Assembly: GCF_005889725.1 (NCBI RefSeq)
Contig: NZ_VCKX01000061.1
Span: 1-49,754, forward strand
Direction: 5' to 3'
DNA from: Nonomuraea zeae
GTDB lineage: Bacteria; Actinomycetota; Actinomycetes; Streptosporangiales; Streptosporangiaceae
DNA: 49,754 nt
The notes under the pieces are model-generated. The model was not told where the DNA came from, searched no databases, and was given only the letters and a program-made list of their open reading frames with translations. Position 1 is the first letter of the stretch; every line of letters begins with the position of its first letter. Made by a program: the position numbers and the translations under genes. This document shows positions 23,069 through 31,116 of the stretch, in pieces.

Positions 23069-23914
23069 ATGGTCGTCGCCATGCCCGCCTACACCGCGCC
23101 CGATGGAACCGAGCTCGCCTACCACGAGTCCGGCAGCGGCGCCCCGCTGGTCTGCCTGCCCGGCGGCCCGATGCAGGACTCCGGTTACCTCGGCGAGCTC
23201 GGCGGCCTGCCGGCGCACCGGCGGCTGGTCATGGCCGACCCCCGGGGCACCGGCGGCTCCGCGACACCGCAGGATCCCGCCTCCTACCGCTGTGACCGTC
23301 TCGTCGGCGACCTGGAGGCACTGCGCGTCCATCTCGGGCTCGACCGCATGGACCTGCTCGCCCACTGCGCCGGCGCGAACCTCGCGATCCTGTACGCCGC
23401 CCGCCACCCCGGCCGGATCCGCAACCTCGTGCTGGTCACCCCCAGCACCTTCGCCGCCGGCATCTTCCCCACGGGGCAGGCCAGGATGGAGGTCGCCCGG
23501 CTGCGCGCCGGCGAGCCGTGGTTCGGGCCGGCCTTCGCCGCGCTGGAGAGCATGGTGGCCGGTGGAGCGGCCGACCGGGACGCCGTCCAGCCGTTCTTCT
23601 ACGGCCGGTGGGACGCGACGGCACGCGCCCACGTGGCGGCCCAGGCCGGCCGCAGGAACGAGGAGGCCGCGGCCGTCTACGGCGCCGAGGGCGCGTACGA
23701 CCCGCAGGCCACCCGCGCGGCGCTCGCCACGTTCGGCGCGCCGACGCTGGTCCTGGCCGGCGAGGTCGATCTGAACTCGATCCCGAGCGCCGTGGCCGAG
23801 CTCGCCGGGCTGTTTCCCCGTGCCGAGTTCGCCGTCCTGCCGGGCGCGGGCCACTTCCCGTGGCTGGACGACCCCGGCCGGCTCGTGACGGCGATCACGA
23901 CGTTCCTGGGCTGA
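23069..23914 (+). CDS. Alpha/beta hydrolase with cysteine in the nucleophile position
   Basis: 281 aa from ATG 23069 (a second ATG at 23081 fits the family start equally well; neither has a good ribosome site). It resembles proline-iminopeptidase-like hydrolases: TAPDGTELAYHESGSG, GGPMQDSGYLGELGGL, ADPRGTGGS, and a late LAGEVDLNS Asp and GAGHFPWLDDP His. The elbow reads AHCAGAN, so the nucleophile is Cys (TGC) where most relatives have Ser. It may still be active, as in Cys-type dienelactone hydrolases, or altered. Its stop is 6 bp from the convergent siderophore ATPase stop. Confidence 0.85.
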   Translation: MVVAMPAYTAPDGTELAYHESGSGAPLVCLPGGPMQDSGYLGELGGLPAHRRLVMADPRGTGGSATPQDPASYRCDRLVGDLEALRVHLGLDRMDLLAHCAGANLAILYAARHPGRIRNLVLVTPSTFAAGIFPTGQARMEVARLRAGEPWFGPAFAALESMVAGGAADRDAVQPFFYGRWDATARAHVAAQAGRRNEEAAAVYGAEGAYDPQATRAALATFGAPTLVLAGEVDLNSIPSAVAELAGLFPRAEFAVLPGAGHFPWLDDPGRLVTAITTFLG

Positions 23915-23920
23915 CGGCGG

Positions 23921-24766
23921 CTACCCGCCCCGCCGGGCACCGGGCGCGGTCCTGGCGTGCGGGACCACCATCGGGGTGGCCGTACGCGGATCGGGCACGA
24001 TGTCGCACGGCAGCCCGAACACGTCGTGGACGAGCTCGGCCGTCAGCACCTCCGACGGCGCCCCTTCCTTGACCACCCGCCCCTGGTCCATCACCACGAG
24101 GTGGGAGGCGAAGCGGGCGGCCTGGTTGAGGTCGTGCAGCACGGCGACGATCGTCCTGCCCTCGTGGTGCAGCTCCTTGCAGAGCTCCAGCAGGTCGTAC
24201 TGGTGGGCGATGTCGAGGAAGGTGGTCGGCTCGTCGAGCAGCAGCAGGCCCGTCTGCTGGGCGAGCACCATGGCGATCCAGGCGCGCTGCCGCTGCCCGC
24301 CGGACAGCTCGCCGGCCTGCGCGTGCGCGAGCTCCGCCAGGCCGGTGCGCTCCAGCGCGGCGTTGATCGCGTCGTCGTCCTCCGGCGACCACTGGCGCAG
24401 CAGCGTGTGATGCGGGTAGCGGCCCCGCCGTACGAGCCCGTGGACGGTGATCCCGTCGGGCGCGATGGGGTTCTGGGGCAGGAGGGCGACGTGCCTGGCG
24501 GCCTGCCTGCCGCGGTAGGACCAGATGTCGCGGCCGTGCAGCAGCACCCGCCCGCTGTCGGGCTTGAGCACCCGGGCCAGCGCCTTGATCAGCGTTGACT
24601 TGCCGCACCCGTTGGGGCCGATGACCACGGTGAGCCCGCCGACCGGGAGGTCCAGGCTGACCTCGCGTACGACGGGCGCGCCACCGTAGGAGACCGTCAG
24701 GTCCCTGGCGCCCAGCCCTGTCTCCTCCGCGACCGTACCGGTGCTCAAAGGCTTCCCTTTCTCCAT
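23921..24766 (-). CDS. Ferric-siderophore ABC transporter ATP-binding protein (FepC-like)
   Basis: 281 aa. Walker A GPNGCGKST, Q-loop LLPQNPI, signature LSGGQRQRAWIAM, Walker B LLLLDEPT and the H-loop HDLN are in order. The pattern FLDIAHQYDLLELCKELH is characteristic of the FecE/FepC group. The start ATG 24766 lies inside the end of the upstream permease gene (22-bp overlap). It powers the two FecCD-type permeases. The C-terminus has the usual extension (DVFGLPCDIVPDPRTATPMVVPHARTAPG). Confidence 0.92.
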   Translation of the reverse strand: MEKGKPLSTGTVAEETGLGARDLTVSYGGAPVVREVSLDLPVGGLTVVIGPNGCGKSTLIKALARVLKPDSGRVLLHGRDIWSYRGRQAARHVALLPQNPIAPDGITVHGLVRRGRYPHHTLLRQWSPEDDDAINAALERTGLAELAHAQAGELSGGQRQRAWIAMVLAQQTGLLLLDEPTTFLDIAHQYDLLELCKELHHEGRTIVAVLHDLNQAARFASHLVVMDQGRVVKEGAPSEVLTAELVHDVFGLPCDIVPDPRTATPMVVPHARTAPGARRGG

Positions 24767-25797
24767 TCGCGGGTCAGCAGATATCCGAGGTAGAGGCCGC
24801 CGATGGCCATCGTGTAGACGCCGACGGGCAGATTGCCGGGAACGGGCAGCTGCTGCGCGGCGAGGTCGGCCAGCACCAGCAGCAGCGCCCCGACGAGCGC
24901 GGACAGCACCAGGTGCGGGCCGGGGCCGCGGGTCATCCGCCGGGCGATCTGCGGGGCGGTGAGCGCGATGAACGAGATCGGCCCCGCCACCGCGACCGCG
25001 CCCGCGGACAGGACGACCGACAGCACCACCGCGAGGGTCCTGGTGCGCCTCGGCTCGGCCCCGAGCGCGGCGGCCAGCTCGTCGCCCATCTCGGAGACGT
25101 CCAGCCGCCCGGCGATGAGCGCCACGAAGGGCGCCACGACCAGCAGCACCAGCCAGATGGTGGTCGCGTGGTCCCAGGAGCGGGCCGACAGGCTGCCGTT
25201 GAGATAGGCGGTCAGTACGGTCGCCTTGTCCCGCTCGACCGCGTACACCACGTACTGGGTGAAGGCCACCGCGATCGCGGAGACGCCGATGCCCGCCACG
25301 ATGAGGCGTCCGGGGTTGCGGAACCCGGTCCCGGTGGAGACGTACACCAGGGCCATGGCGAGCACGCCGCCCGCGAGCGCGCCGAGCGGCACCGGCAGCA
25401 CGCCGGGCAGGAACAGCGCGGCCATCGCGGCGCCCGCACCGGCTCCGGCGGCGAGCCCGATCACGTCGGGGCTGCCGAGCGGGTTGCGGGTGACCGTCTG
25501 GAACAGCGCGCCCGACAGCCCGAGCGCCGCGCCGGTGCCGGCGCCGACGACCAGGCGCGGCCCGCGCAGGCGCTCCAGCACGAACGCCGTCTTCCCTTCG
25601 GCCCCCTGCGTGAGGGCGCCCGCGAGGTCGGCGAGCGGGACGCCGAGGCGGCCGAGCGAGAGCGTGGCGACGGCGGCCGCGGCGATGAGCACCAGCACGG
25701 CGGCCGCCGCGACGACGGAGGCGCGCCCGGCGGGGATCGCCACCACGCGCCCGATCCTGAGCAGGCCCCGCGAGGACGCGGTGCGGGTCCCGGTCAT
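24745..25797 (-). CDS. FecCD-family siderophore permease, second subunit
   Basis: 350 aa, ATG 25797 overlapping the previous stop (ATGA). About 9-10 transmembrane helices with the FecCD hallmarks RLRGPRLVVGAGTGAALGLSGALFQTVTRNPLGSPDVIGLAAGAG and, near the end, AVAGPISFIALTAPQIARRMTRGPGPHLVLSALVGALLLVLADLAAQ. It forms the transmembrane channel as a heterodimer with the upstream FecCD gene. Confidence 0.92.
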   Translation of the reverse strand: MTGTRTASSRGLLRIGRVVAIPAGRASVVAAAAVLVLIAAAAVATLSLGRLGVPLADLAGALTQGAEGKTAFVLERLRGPRLVVGAGTGAALGLSGALFQTVTRNPLGSPDVIGLAAGAGAGAAMAALFLPGVLPVPLGALAGGVLAMALVYVSTGTGFRNPGRLIVAGIGVSAIAVAFTQYVVYAVERDKATVLTAYLNGSLSARSWDHATTIWLVLLVVAPFVALIAGRLDVSEMGDELAAALGAEPRRTRTLAVVLSVVLSAGAVAVAGPISFIALTAPQIARRMTRGPGPHLVLSALVGALLLVLADLAAQQLPVPGNLPVGVYTMAIGGLYLGYLLTREWRKGSL

Positions 25798-26834
25798 GTG
25801 CCGCCCTTCATCCTGCGTACGGCCAGCAGCAGCGCGGGCGCGCCGAGGAACGCGGTCACGACGCCCACCATCAGCTCCTGCGGGCGCAGCACGAGCCGGC
25901 CCGCCACGTCCGCCAGCAGGAGCAGGGCGGGGCCGACGAGGGCCGAGAAGGCGATCTGCGCGCGGAAGTCGACGCCCGCGAGCGCCCTGACGATGTGCGG
26001 CACGGCCAGGCCCACGAACGCGATCGGGCCGACCGCCGCGGTCGCCGCCGCACTCAGCAGGGTCGCCGCGGCGAGCCCGCCGATGCGCAGGGCGGCCGGG
26101 TTCGCGCCGAGCGCGGCGGCGGACTCGTCGCCGAGCGCGAGCGCGTTCAGCGCGGAGGACAGCAGCACGGCGAGCAGCAGGCCGGCGGCGGCGAGCGGGA
26201 GCACCGACAGGAGCACCTCGAAGTCGCGGCCGCCGAGCGCGCCGACCACCCAGTAGCGGTAGCTGTCGAAGACCTTCGGCAGGCCCAGGGTCACGGCCTG
26301 CACGTACGCCGTCAGCACCGAGGTGACGACCGCGCCGGCCAGGACCAGCCGCACCAGCCCCGCGCCGGATCCGGCCGAGCCGATGAGGTGCACCAGCACG
26401 CCGGCGAGCAGCGCGCCGGGCAGCGCCCACCACACGGTGCCCCACTGGCCGCTCACCCCGAGGAAGGCGGTGGCGGTGACGATGCCGGCGGAGGCGCCCG
26501 CGGTGATGCCGAGCATCCCGGGGTCGGCGAGCGGGTTGCGGGTGATGCCCTGCATGAGGGTGCCGGCCACGGCGAGGCACAGGCCGGCGAGCAGGCCCAG
26601 CGCGGTGCGCGGGTACCGGCTCTCGACGACGGTGGTGGTGTTGGCGTCCGCGGTGCCGTTCAGCACGCCGAGGACGTCGGCGAACGAGGTGGGATGGCTG
26701 CCGAACGTGACGCTCGCCACCACGGCGAGCGCCAGGAGGGCGAGCCCGATGAGCAGCGAGCACAGCAGCCGGGCGGGGCGGGCGCGAGTGGCGCCCGCAC
26801 CGCCCGGCATGGTGCGGCCGGTGGTGGTCGTCAT
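25794..26834 (-). CDS. FecCD-family siderophore permease, first subunit
   Basis: 346 aa, ATG 26834, 17 bp after the binding-protein stop. Multi-spanning with the signature RYPRTALGLLAGLCLAVAGTLMQGITRNPLADPGMLGITAGAS and the conserved late helix block AAVGPIAFVGLAVPHIVRALAGVDFRAQIAFSALVGPALLLLADVAGRLV. It pairs with the next permease; the two differ in sequence, as in FepD/FepG systems. Confidence 0.92.
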   Translation of the reverse strand: MTTTTGRTMPGGAGATRARPARLLCSLLIGLALLALAVVASVTFGSHPTSFADVLGVLNGTADANTTTVVESRYPRTALGLLAGLCLAVAGTLMQGITRNPLADPGMLGITAGASAGIVTATAFLGVSGQWGTVWWALPGALLAGVLVHLIGSAGSGAGLVRLVLAGAVVTSVLTAYVQAVTLGLPKVFDSYRYWVVGALGGRDFEVLLSVLPLAAAGLLLAVLLSSALNALALGDESAAALGANPAALRIGGLAAATLLSAAATAAVGPIAFVGLAVPHIVRALAGVDFRAQIAFSALVGPALLLLADVAGRLVLRPQELMVGVVTAFLGAPALLLAVRRMKGGT

Positions 26835-26851
26835 GGGGGTGGCGTGCGGCC

Positions 26852-27922
26852 TCAGCGCTCGATCTTGGCGACGGCCTCGTCGATCAGCGGCAGGTAGCGG
26901 TCGATGACCCAGGGCACGGTGAGCGGGTTGATGATCGACGACCCGGTGACGAAGGGGTTGTCGGCACTGGCCACGACGGCGCCGCGCTTGACCGCGGGGA
27001 TCTCCCCGTACAGCTTCTGCGCCTCGATCTCCTTGCGGGTCTTGGCGTCGGTGTAGAAGGTGAAGATCAGGTCGCTCTTGGCGAGCTTCTGGGCGTTCTC
27101 CAGGCCGATGAGGGCGGAGTCGGTGCCCTTGGTCTCCTCGAAGGTGTTCACGACCGGGTCCACGGTGAGGCCGAGCGAGCTGACCATCTCCACCCGCTGC
27201 TCCTCCGGCTTGAACACGCCGAGCGTGCCGGGACCGGTGGTGTAGATGTAGGAGAAGGTGACGTCCTTGTACTGTGGCCGGGTGGCGGCCGCGTCGGCGA
27301 GCTGCTTCTTGATCGTCGAGATCAGCGTCGCCGCCTCGGCGGGCTTGCCCAGCGCCTTGGCGATGATCTCGATCTGCTGGTCCCAGTTCGTGCTCCACGG
27401 CAGGTCCGGGTAGGCGACGGTGGGCGCGATGTCCTTGAGGAGGTCGTACTGCTCCTGCGTGATGCCCGACCACGGGGCCAGGATCACGTCGGGCTTGAGC
27501 TCCAGGATGGTGTCGTAGTCGATGTTCTCGCCGCCGGCGAACTGCTTGGGCAGGGTGCCGCCCGCCTTGGTGACGGCCTCGTGGATCCACGGCAGGTAGC
27601 CGGACTTGTCGCTGCCCCACTCGTAGCTCTCGATGCCGACCGGCGTGTGACCGAGGGCGATCGCGGTCTCCGTCGAGCCCTGGCCGAGGGTGACGACGCG
27701 CTCGGGCTGCTTCGGGATCGTGGCCTGGCCGAGCGCGCTGTCGATCGTCACCGGGAACACGCCGGCCGCGCTGCCGCTGCTCGCCGGCGCCGTCGCCGCG
27801 GGCTGTTCGGCGGCCTTCGGCTCGCTGCCGCCACCGCAGCCGGCGAGGGTGAGCAGGACCGTGGCGGCGGCTGCGGAGAGAGCGAGCGCGCGGCGGCGCA
27901 CCCGGGGAAACCTTTGCGGCAT
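26852..27922 (-). CDS. Ferric-siderophore ABC transporter substrate-binding lipoprotein
   Basis: 356 aa, ATG 27922 with AAGGAA upstream. Lipobox LTLAGCGG. Cluster A-II (FepB/FhuD-like) binding protein: QPERVVTLGQGSTETAIALGHTPVG, LELKPDVILAPWSGITQEQYDLLKDIAPTVAY, then the long connecting helix and second lobe. It captures ferric siderophore on the outer face of the membrane for the FecCD permeases. The siderophore class cannot be read from the sequence. No biosynthesis genes are nearby, so xenosiderophore uptake is possible. An IdeR box lies 60-78 bp upstream. Confidence 0.92.
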   Translation of the reverse strand: MPQRFPRVRRRALALSAAAATVLLTLAGCGGGSEPKAAEQPAATAPASSGSAAGVFPVTIDSALGQATIPKQPERVVTLGQGSTETAIALGHTPVGIESYEWGSDKSGYLPWIHEAVTKAGGTLPKQFAGGENIDYDTILELKPDVILAPWSGITQEQYDLLKDIAPTVAYPDLPWSTNWDQQIEIIAKALGKPAEAATLISTIKKQLADAAATRPQYKDVTFSYIYTTGPGTLGVFKPEEQRVEMVSSLGLTVDPVVNTFEETKGTDSALIGLENAQKLAKSDLIFTFYTDAKTRKEIEAQKLYGEIPAVKRGAVVASADNPFVTGSSIINPLTVPWVIDRYLPLIDEAVAKIER

Positions 27923-27981
27923 GGATGTTCCTTGCGATTACTGACTGGCACGACGAGCGGCTGCGCACGTCACTTCGGACA

Positions 27982-28000
27982 CTTAGGCAAGCCTAACCTA
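27982..28000 (-). promoter_or_regulatory. IdeR/DmdR1-type iron box upstream of the siderophore importer
   Basis: Read on the minus strand, the 19-mer TAGGTTAGGCTTGCCTAAG closely matches the actinobacterial iron box (TTAGGTTAGGCTAACCTAA pattern). Fe(II)-loaded IdeR/DmdR would repress the binding-protein/permease/ATPase operon. It also lies 100 bp upstream of the divergent ECF sigma gene, so shared control is possible. Confidence 0.8.
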
Positions 28001-28100
28001 CTTATGTCCCGCTTCATGCCTCCCTGCCCTGTCAGCCCACCAGCCTGCCGTGAACCTGATCGGCCGCCCGCCCGACTGTGCTGGGTGACGGGAGGACGAG

Positions 28101-28625
28101 ATGACCGATGAGCTGCTGGTGGTGCGGGCCCAGCTGGGCGAGCGCGCGGCACTGGCCGACCTGGTGGCCCGCTGGCGGGTGCCGGTGTGGACGTACGTAC
28201 GGCGCATGCTGGACGCCGAGCGGGCCGACGATGTGACCCAGGAGATCTGGCTGGCAGTGGTGCGTGGCCTGCCCCGGCTGCGCGAGCCCGGCCGGTTCGC
28301 GCCCTGGCTGTTCACGATCGCCCGCCGGTCGGTGACCGATCGCCTGCGCAGCGAGTACGCCGACCGGCGGGAGGACCTCGCGGCCGGGGACCCGGCCGCC
28401 GAGGACCCGATCGAGGCCATGGTGGATCGCGCCGACCTGGTGAGCGCGTTGTCGGCGCTGCCGGTGATGGAGCGGGAGATCCTCGTCCTGTACTACCTGG
28501 AAGACCTGCCCGTGGAGGAATGCGCGCAGATCTGCCAGATCCCGGCCGGAACGGTTAAATCCCGGCTCAACCGGGCCCGTCGCCTGTTGCGCGAACACCT
28601 CCAGGAGAAGGGATACCGCCCATGA
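28101..28625 (+). CDS. ECF sigma factor
   Basis: 174 aa; GGGAGGACGAG precedes ATG 28101. Region 2 (RWRVPVWTYVRRMLDAERADDVTQEIWLAVVRGLPRLREPGRFAPWLFTIARRSVTDRLR) and region 4 (LEDLPVEECAQICQIPAGTVKSRLNRARRLLREHL) are complete. The stop overlaps the start of the next gene (ATGA), a small membrane protein that may act as its regulator. It is divergent from the IdeR-boxed siderophore importer. Confidence 0.9.
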   Translation: MTDELLVVRAQLGERAALADLVARWRVPVWTYVRRMLDAERADDVTQEIWLAVVRGLPRLREPGRFAPWLFTIARRSVTDRLRSEYADRREDLAAGDPAAEDPIEAMVDRADLVSALSALPVMEREILVLYYLEDLPVEECAQICQIPAGTVKSRLNRARRLLREHLQEKGYRP

Positions 28626-29104
28626 CCGAAGAGCCGAACCTGTCGGCGGATGAGCTGATCGAGCGGCTGGAGCCGTCGCTGTCACGCGGAAGGCGCGTTC
28701 GCGCCCTGGTGGCGCTGCTGGCCGGGCTGGCCGGCACGGTGTTCGTGACCGCGCTGTGGTGGAGCGAGCCGGGCGCCCTGCCCGCCCGCACGCAGCTGGC
28801 GTTCGGGCTGCTCACCGTGTTCTGCCTGGCCTGGGCCTGCTACGGAGGGTGGCTGCTGACGCGCAGGGTGCCGCTGTTCGCGACCGACCGGGTGATCGCG
28901 GCCTGGATCGCCCTGGTCGCCTCCGTCACCACCACCGGGGGCGTGGCGGCCGTCGCCGTCCAGCGCGGCACCGGGCTGGGGGTCGCGCTGGCGATCGGCG
29001 GGCTGTTCGTCGCGGCGGCGCTGGTGCTGGCCGTACGCGCCCACGGCCGCAGGGCCGCTCTGCTGCGCCGCAAGCGGGAGCTGCTCGGCGAAGAGGAGGT
29101 CTGA
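28622..29104 (+). CDS. Four-TM membrane protein coupled to the ECF sigma factor
   Basis: 160 aa, ATG overlapping the sigma stop. A cytosolic N-terminus of about 30 residues (ADELIERLEPSLSRGRRVR) is followed by four hydrophobic helices and a basic cytosolic tail (HGRRAALLRRKRELLGEEEV). There is no zinc anti-sigma motif. Small membrane proteins of this kind follow certain ECF genes and are presumed to restrain them; that is inference from position. Confidence 0.7.
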   Translation: MTEEPNLSADELIERLEPSLSRGRRVRALVALLAGLAGTVFVTALWWSEPGALPARTQLAFGLLTVFCLAWACYGGWLLTRRVPLFATDRVIAAWIALVASVTTTGGVAAVAVQRGTGLGVALAIGGLFVAAALVLAVRAHGRRAALLRRKRELLGEEEV

Positions 29105-29126
29105 AAACCGGGCTCCTGGTCCGGGG

Positions 29127-29669
29127 TCAGGCGTCGAACCGGACCTCCGGGTGGAACTCGTTGCGGAAGGCGGCCGCCGCGGCGCCGAGCTGCTCCGGCG
29201 ACGGGACGTACGGGTGCGCGGGCAGATCGGCGGAGCCGGCACGCGTGCCCGCGGCGGCGAAGAACCCCTCGAAGCCGCCCGTGCACACGCCCAGCACCCG
29301 GGTGCCGTCGGACTCGGAGCGGTAGCTGTGCAGCAGCCCGGCCGGTACGTAGCCGAAGTCGCCCGGACCGAGCACCCGGTCCAGCAGCTCGCCCGCCGCG
29401 CTCTGGATCCACACCCGGACGCGGCCGTCGAGCAGGTAGAAGATCTCGTGCACGTCGGGGTGCGCGTGCACCGGGATGGCCTGGCCCTTGGGCGCGGTCA
29501 TGGTGAACACGCCGAACTGCCCCTCGGTCTCCTCCTTGCCGAGCAGGACGGTGAACAGGGAGTCGAACAGGTGGGCGTGCTCCCCTTGCCCCGCTTGCAG
29601 GAAGTACGGCGACGGGCTGCCGGGCAGGACGCTCGGTCCTGGGGCGTGGCGGGCGAACTCGGCGCTCAT
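29127..29669 (-). CDS. Cupin-domain protein (quercetin 2,3-dioxygenase-like)
   Basis: 180 aa, ATG 29669 with GAGGAGGATCAC immediately upstream; the longer frame to 29813 is rejected. The cupin motif 1 metal site is visible (PVHAHPDVHEIFYLLDGRV: two His, Glu) with motif 2 in GPGDFGYVPAGLLHSY. The C-terminal helical part (SPEQLGAAAAAFRNEF) resembles QueD-type proteins that oxygenate flavonols, but many homologues have other substrates. It is convergent with the ECF membrane-partner gene. Confidence 0.82.
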   Translation of the reverse strand: MSAEFARHAPGPSVLPGSPSPYFLQAGQGEHAHLFDSLFTVLLGKEETEGQFGVFTMTAPKGQAIPVHAHPDVHEIFYLLDGRVRVWIQSAAGELLDRVLGPGDFGYVPAGLLHSYRSESDGTRVLGVCTGGFEGFFAAAGTRAGSADLPAHPYVPSPEQLGAAAAAFRNEFHPEVRFDA

Positions 29670-29914
29670 GTGATCCTCCTCGGGATGTCGGCCGGACGCG
29701 CCCCCAGGCGTACCGCGTACTACGGAAACCTGAAATAGGGATATCGCGCCGGACTTATCCGAGATGCCCAACCTGGTGCGCCAGGTAACAGGGGAGTACG
29801 GACCCTGTTCCACCCCGGCCCGCGCGGGCCCGAGCGGCCGGCGCCAGGGTTTGGCCGAGCTCCCACCAGGGAAAACCGACGTCGGCGCAACCCCCTCAGA
29901 CGAAGTAGACGATC
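29670..29914. other. Divergent intergenic region between cupin and HATPase genes
   Basis: 245 bp with a lower-GC patch (about 29725-29765). It includes a short inverted repeat ACCTGG-TGCG-CCAGGT (29771-29786). No confident promoter elements could be assigned in either direction. Confidence 0.4.
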
Positions 29915-30355
29915 ATGGGCGGCGAGTTCGAGCTACGCTGCGCGATCAACGAAGATCTCGCGCTGATCCGGGACCTGGCACGCATCCATGCCTGGCACGC
30001 CGGGCTGCGCGGCCGGCGCCTGGACGACCTGGTGCTGGCCGTCAACGAGGTGGCGGCCAACGTGCTGGAACACGGCGGCGGAGCCGGCCGCCTCGTCGCC
30101 GTCGCCGAGGACGGCGGCCTGACCGTGCGGATCAGCGACGTGAAGGGAACGCTGTCCCCCGAGCACCTGGCCGCGGCCCGGGCCGGGCCGAGCGGCGCCC
30201 GCGGGCTGGGGCTGTGGCTGGCCTGCCGTCTGTGCGACGAGGTCGAGCTCGATCACCCCGGCGGCGGCGCCCGGCTCAGCCTGCGCGTGCACGGCCCCGT
30301 CCCGAGCCGGCCCGCCCGGGCAGAGCGGGAGAGTGCCGCGGGGCCAGGGGGATAG
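29915..30355 (+). CDS. HATPase anti-sigma-factor-like ATP-binding protein
   Basis: 146 aa. GHKL/HATPase_c2 fold: N-box DDLVLAVNEVAANVLEHGGG, a glycine-poor central part (VRISDVKG), and GARGLGLWLACRLCDEVEL as the G2-like motif. Such small RsbW/SpoIIAB-like proteins of actinomycetes act as anti-sigma or serine kinases towards anti-sigma antagonists. No partner antagonist (STAS protein) is adjacent. The ATG at 29915 has only a weak ribosome site. The stop is 26 bp before the GntR gene. Confidence 0.82.
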   Translation: MGGEFELRCAINEDLALIRDLARIHAWHAGLRGRRLDDLVLAVNEVAANVLEHGGGAGRLVAVAEDGGLTVRISDVKGTLSPEHLAAARAGPSGARGLGLWLACRLCDEVELDHPGGGARLSLRVHGPVPSRPARAERESAAGPGG

Positions 30356-30360
30356 AGGCA

Positions 30361-30375
30361 GATTCTGCTAGAATC
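30361..30375 (+). promoter_or_regulatory. Inverted repeat overlapping a -10 element, start of a probable leaderless mRNA
   Basis: GATTCT-gct-AGAATC is a perfect inverted repeat. It contains TAGAAT (30369-30374), a good -10, 7 bp before the GTG of the GntR gene, so transcription would start at or next to the start codon. The repeat is a candidate autoregulatory operator. Confidence 0.6.
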
Positions 30376-30381
30376 GTTCGG

Positions 30382-31065
30382 GTGGTTAACGCTGAGCCTC
30401 TGACGCGCGCGGAGGCGCTCGCCGCGGACATCGAGTCGATGATCGCCGACCGGCGGCTCGGCCCCGGCGACCTGATCGGCACGATGGACGACTTCCGCGA
30501 CCGCTCGGGTTACGGCCGCGCGACGATCAGCGAGGCCGCGCGCCTGCTCAACGATCGCGGCACCGTCGAGATCCGTCCCGGCCGTGGCGGCGGCCTGTTC
30601 GTGGCTCGGTCCAGCCCCATCGTGCGGCTGCGCCACACCCTGCTGACCGTGCGCAAGATGCCGGCCACGGTGGCCGACGCGATCGCCGTGCGCGAAGCGC
30701 TGGAGCCGCTGATCGCCGCCGACGCGGCTCGGCACCGTACCAAGCAGGACATCTCCGACCTGCGCAAGCTGCTGACGCAGCTCAAGCGCGCGACGAGCAG
30801 CACCGACCGGTTCATGCGCGCCAACTGGGCGTTGCACGAGCGCATCGCGGAGATCACTCCCAACCACCTGGCCAAGGCCGTCTATCTGGGCATGACCCAG
30901 TGCATCAGCGATCTGTCCGCGCACGCCGACTCCGACGACGCCGGCCGTACGGAAGATCATCTGCGTCTCCGCCTGGACGTGCACACCGAGCTGGTGGAGG
31001 CCATCGTCTCCGGCGACCTCGCGCGGACCGCGGCGGCCGTCGAGCGTCACCACGCTCCCTCGTGA
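30382..31065 (+). CDS. GntR-family (FadR-type) transcriptional regulator
   Basis: 227 aa from GTG 30382. Winged HTH (IADRRLGPGDLIGTMDDFRDRSGYGRATISEAARLLNDRGTVEIRPGRGGGLFVA) plus an all-helical FCD effector domain (VADAIAVREALEPLIAADAARH ... RANWALHERIAEITPN ... HTELVEAIVSGDLARTAAAVERHH) with His/Asp/Asn residues that bind metal and ligand in the family. No ribosome site is present, which fits a leaderless transcript from the -10 at 30369. Targets are unknown; adjacent genes do not indicate a pathway. Confidence 0.87.
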   Translation: MVNAEPLTRAEALAADIESMIADRRLGPGDLIGTMDDFRDRSGYGRATISEAARLLNDRGTVEIRPGRGGGLFVARSSPIVRLRHTLLTVRKMPATVADAIAVREALEPLIAADAARHRTKQDISDLRKLLTQLKRATSSTDRFMRANWALHERIAEITPNHLAKAVYLGMTQCISDLSAHADSDDAGRTEDHLRLRLDVHTELVEAIVSGDLARTAAAVERHHAPS

Positions 31066-31070
31066 ACGGC

Positions 31071-31112
31071 GCCGGGCCGGGTGCGGCGGGGCCCCGCCGC
31101 ACCCGGCCCGGC
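31071..31112. terminator. 42-bp perfect palindrome, terminator between convergent genes
   Basis: Bases 31071-31091 are the exact reverse complement of 31092-31112, so a 21-bp GC-rich stem forms (loop of the central G/C bases). It lies between the gntR stop (31065) and the minus-strand stop at 31117. Confidence 0.85.
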
Positions 31113-31116
31113 GGGA

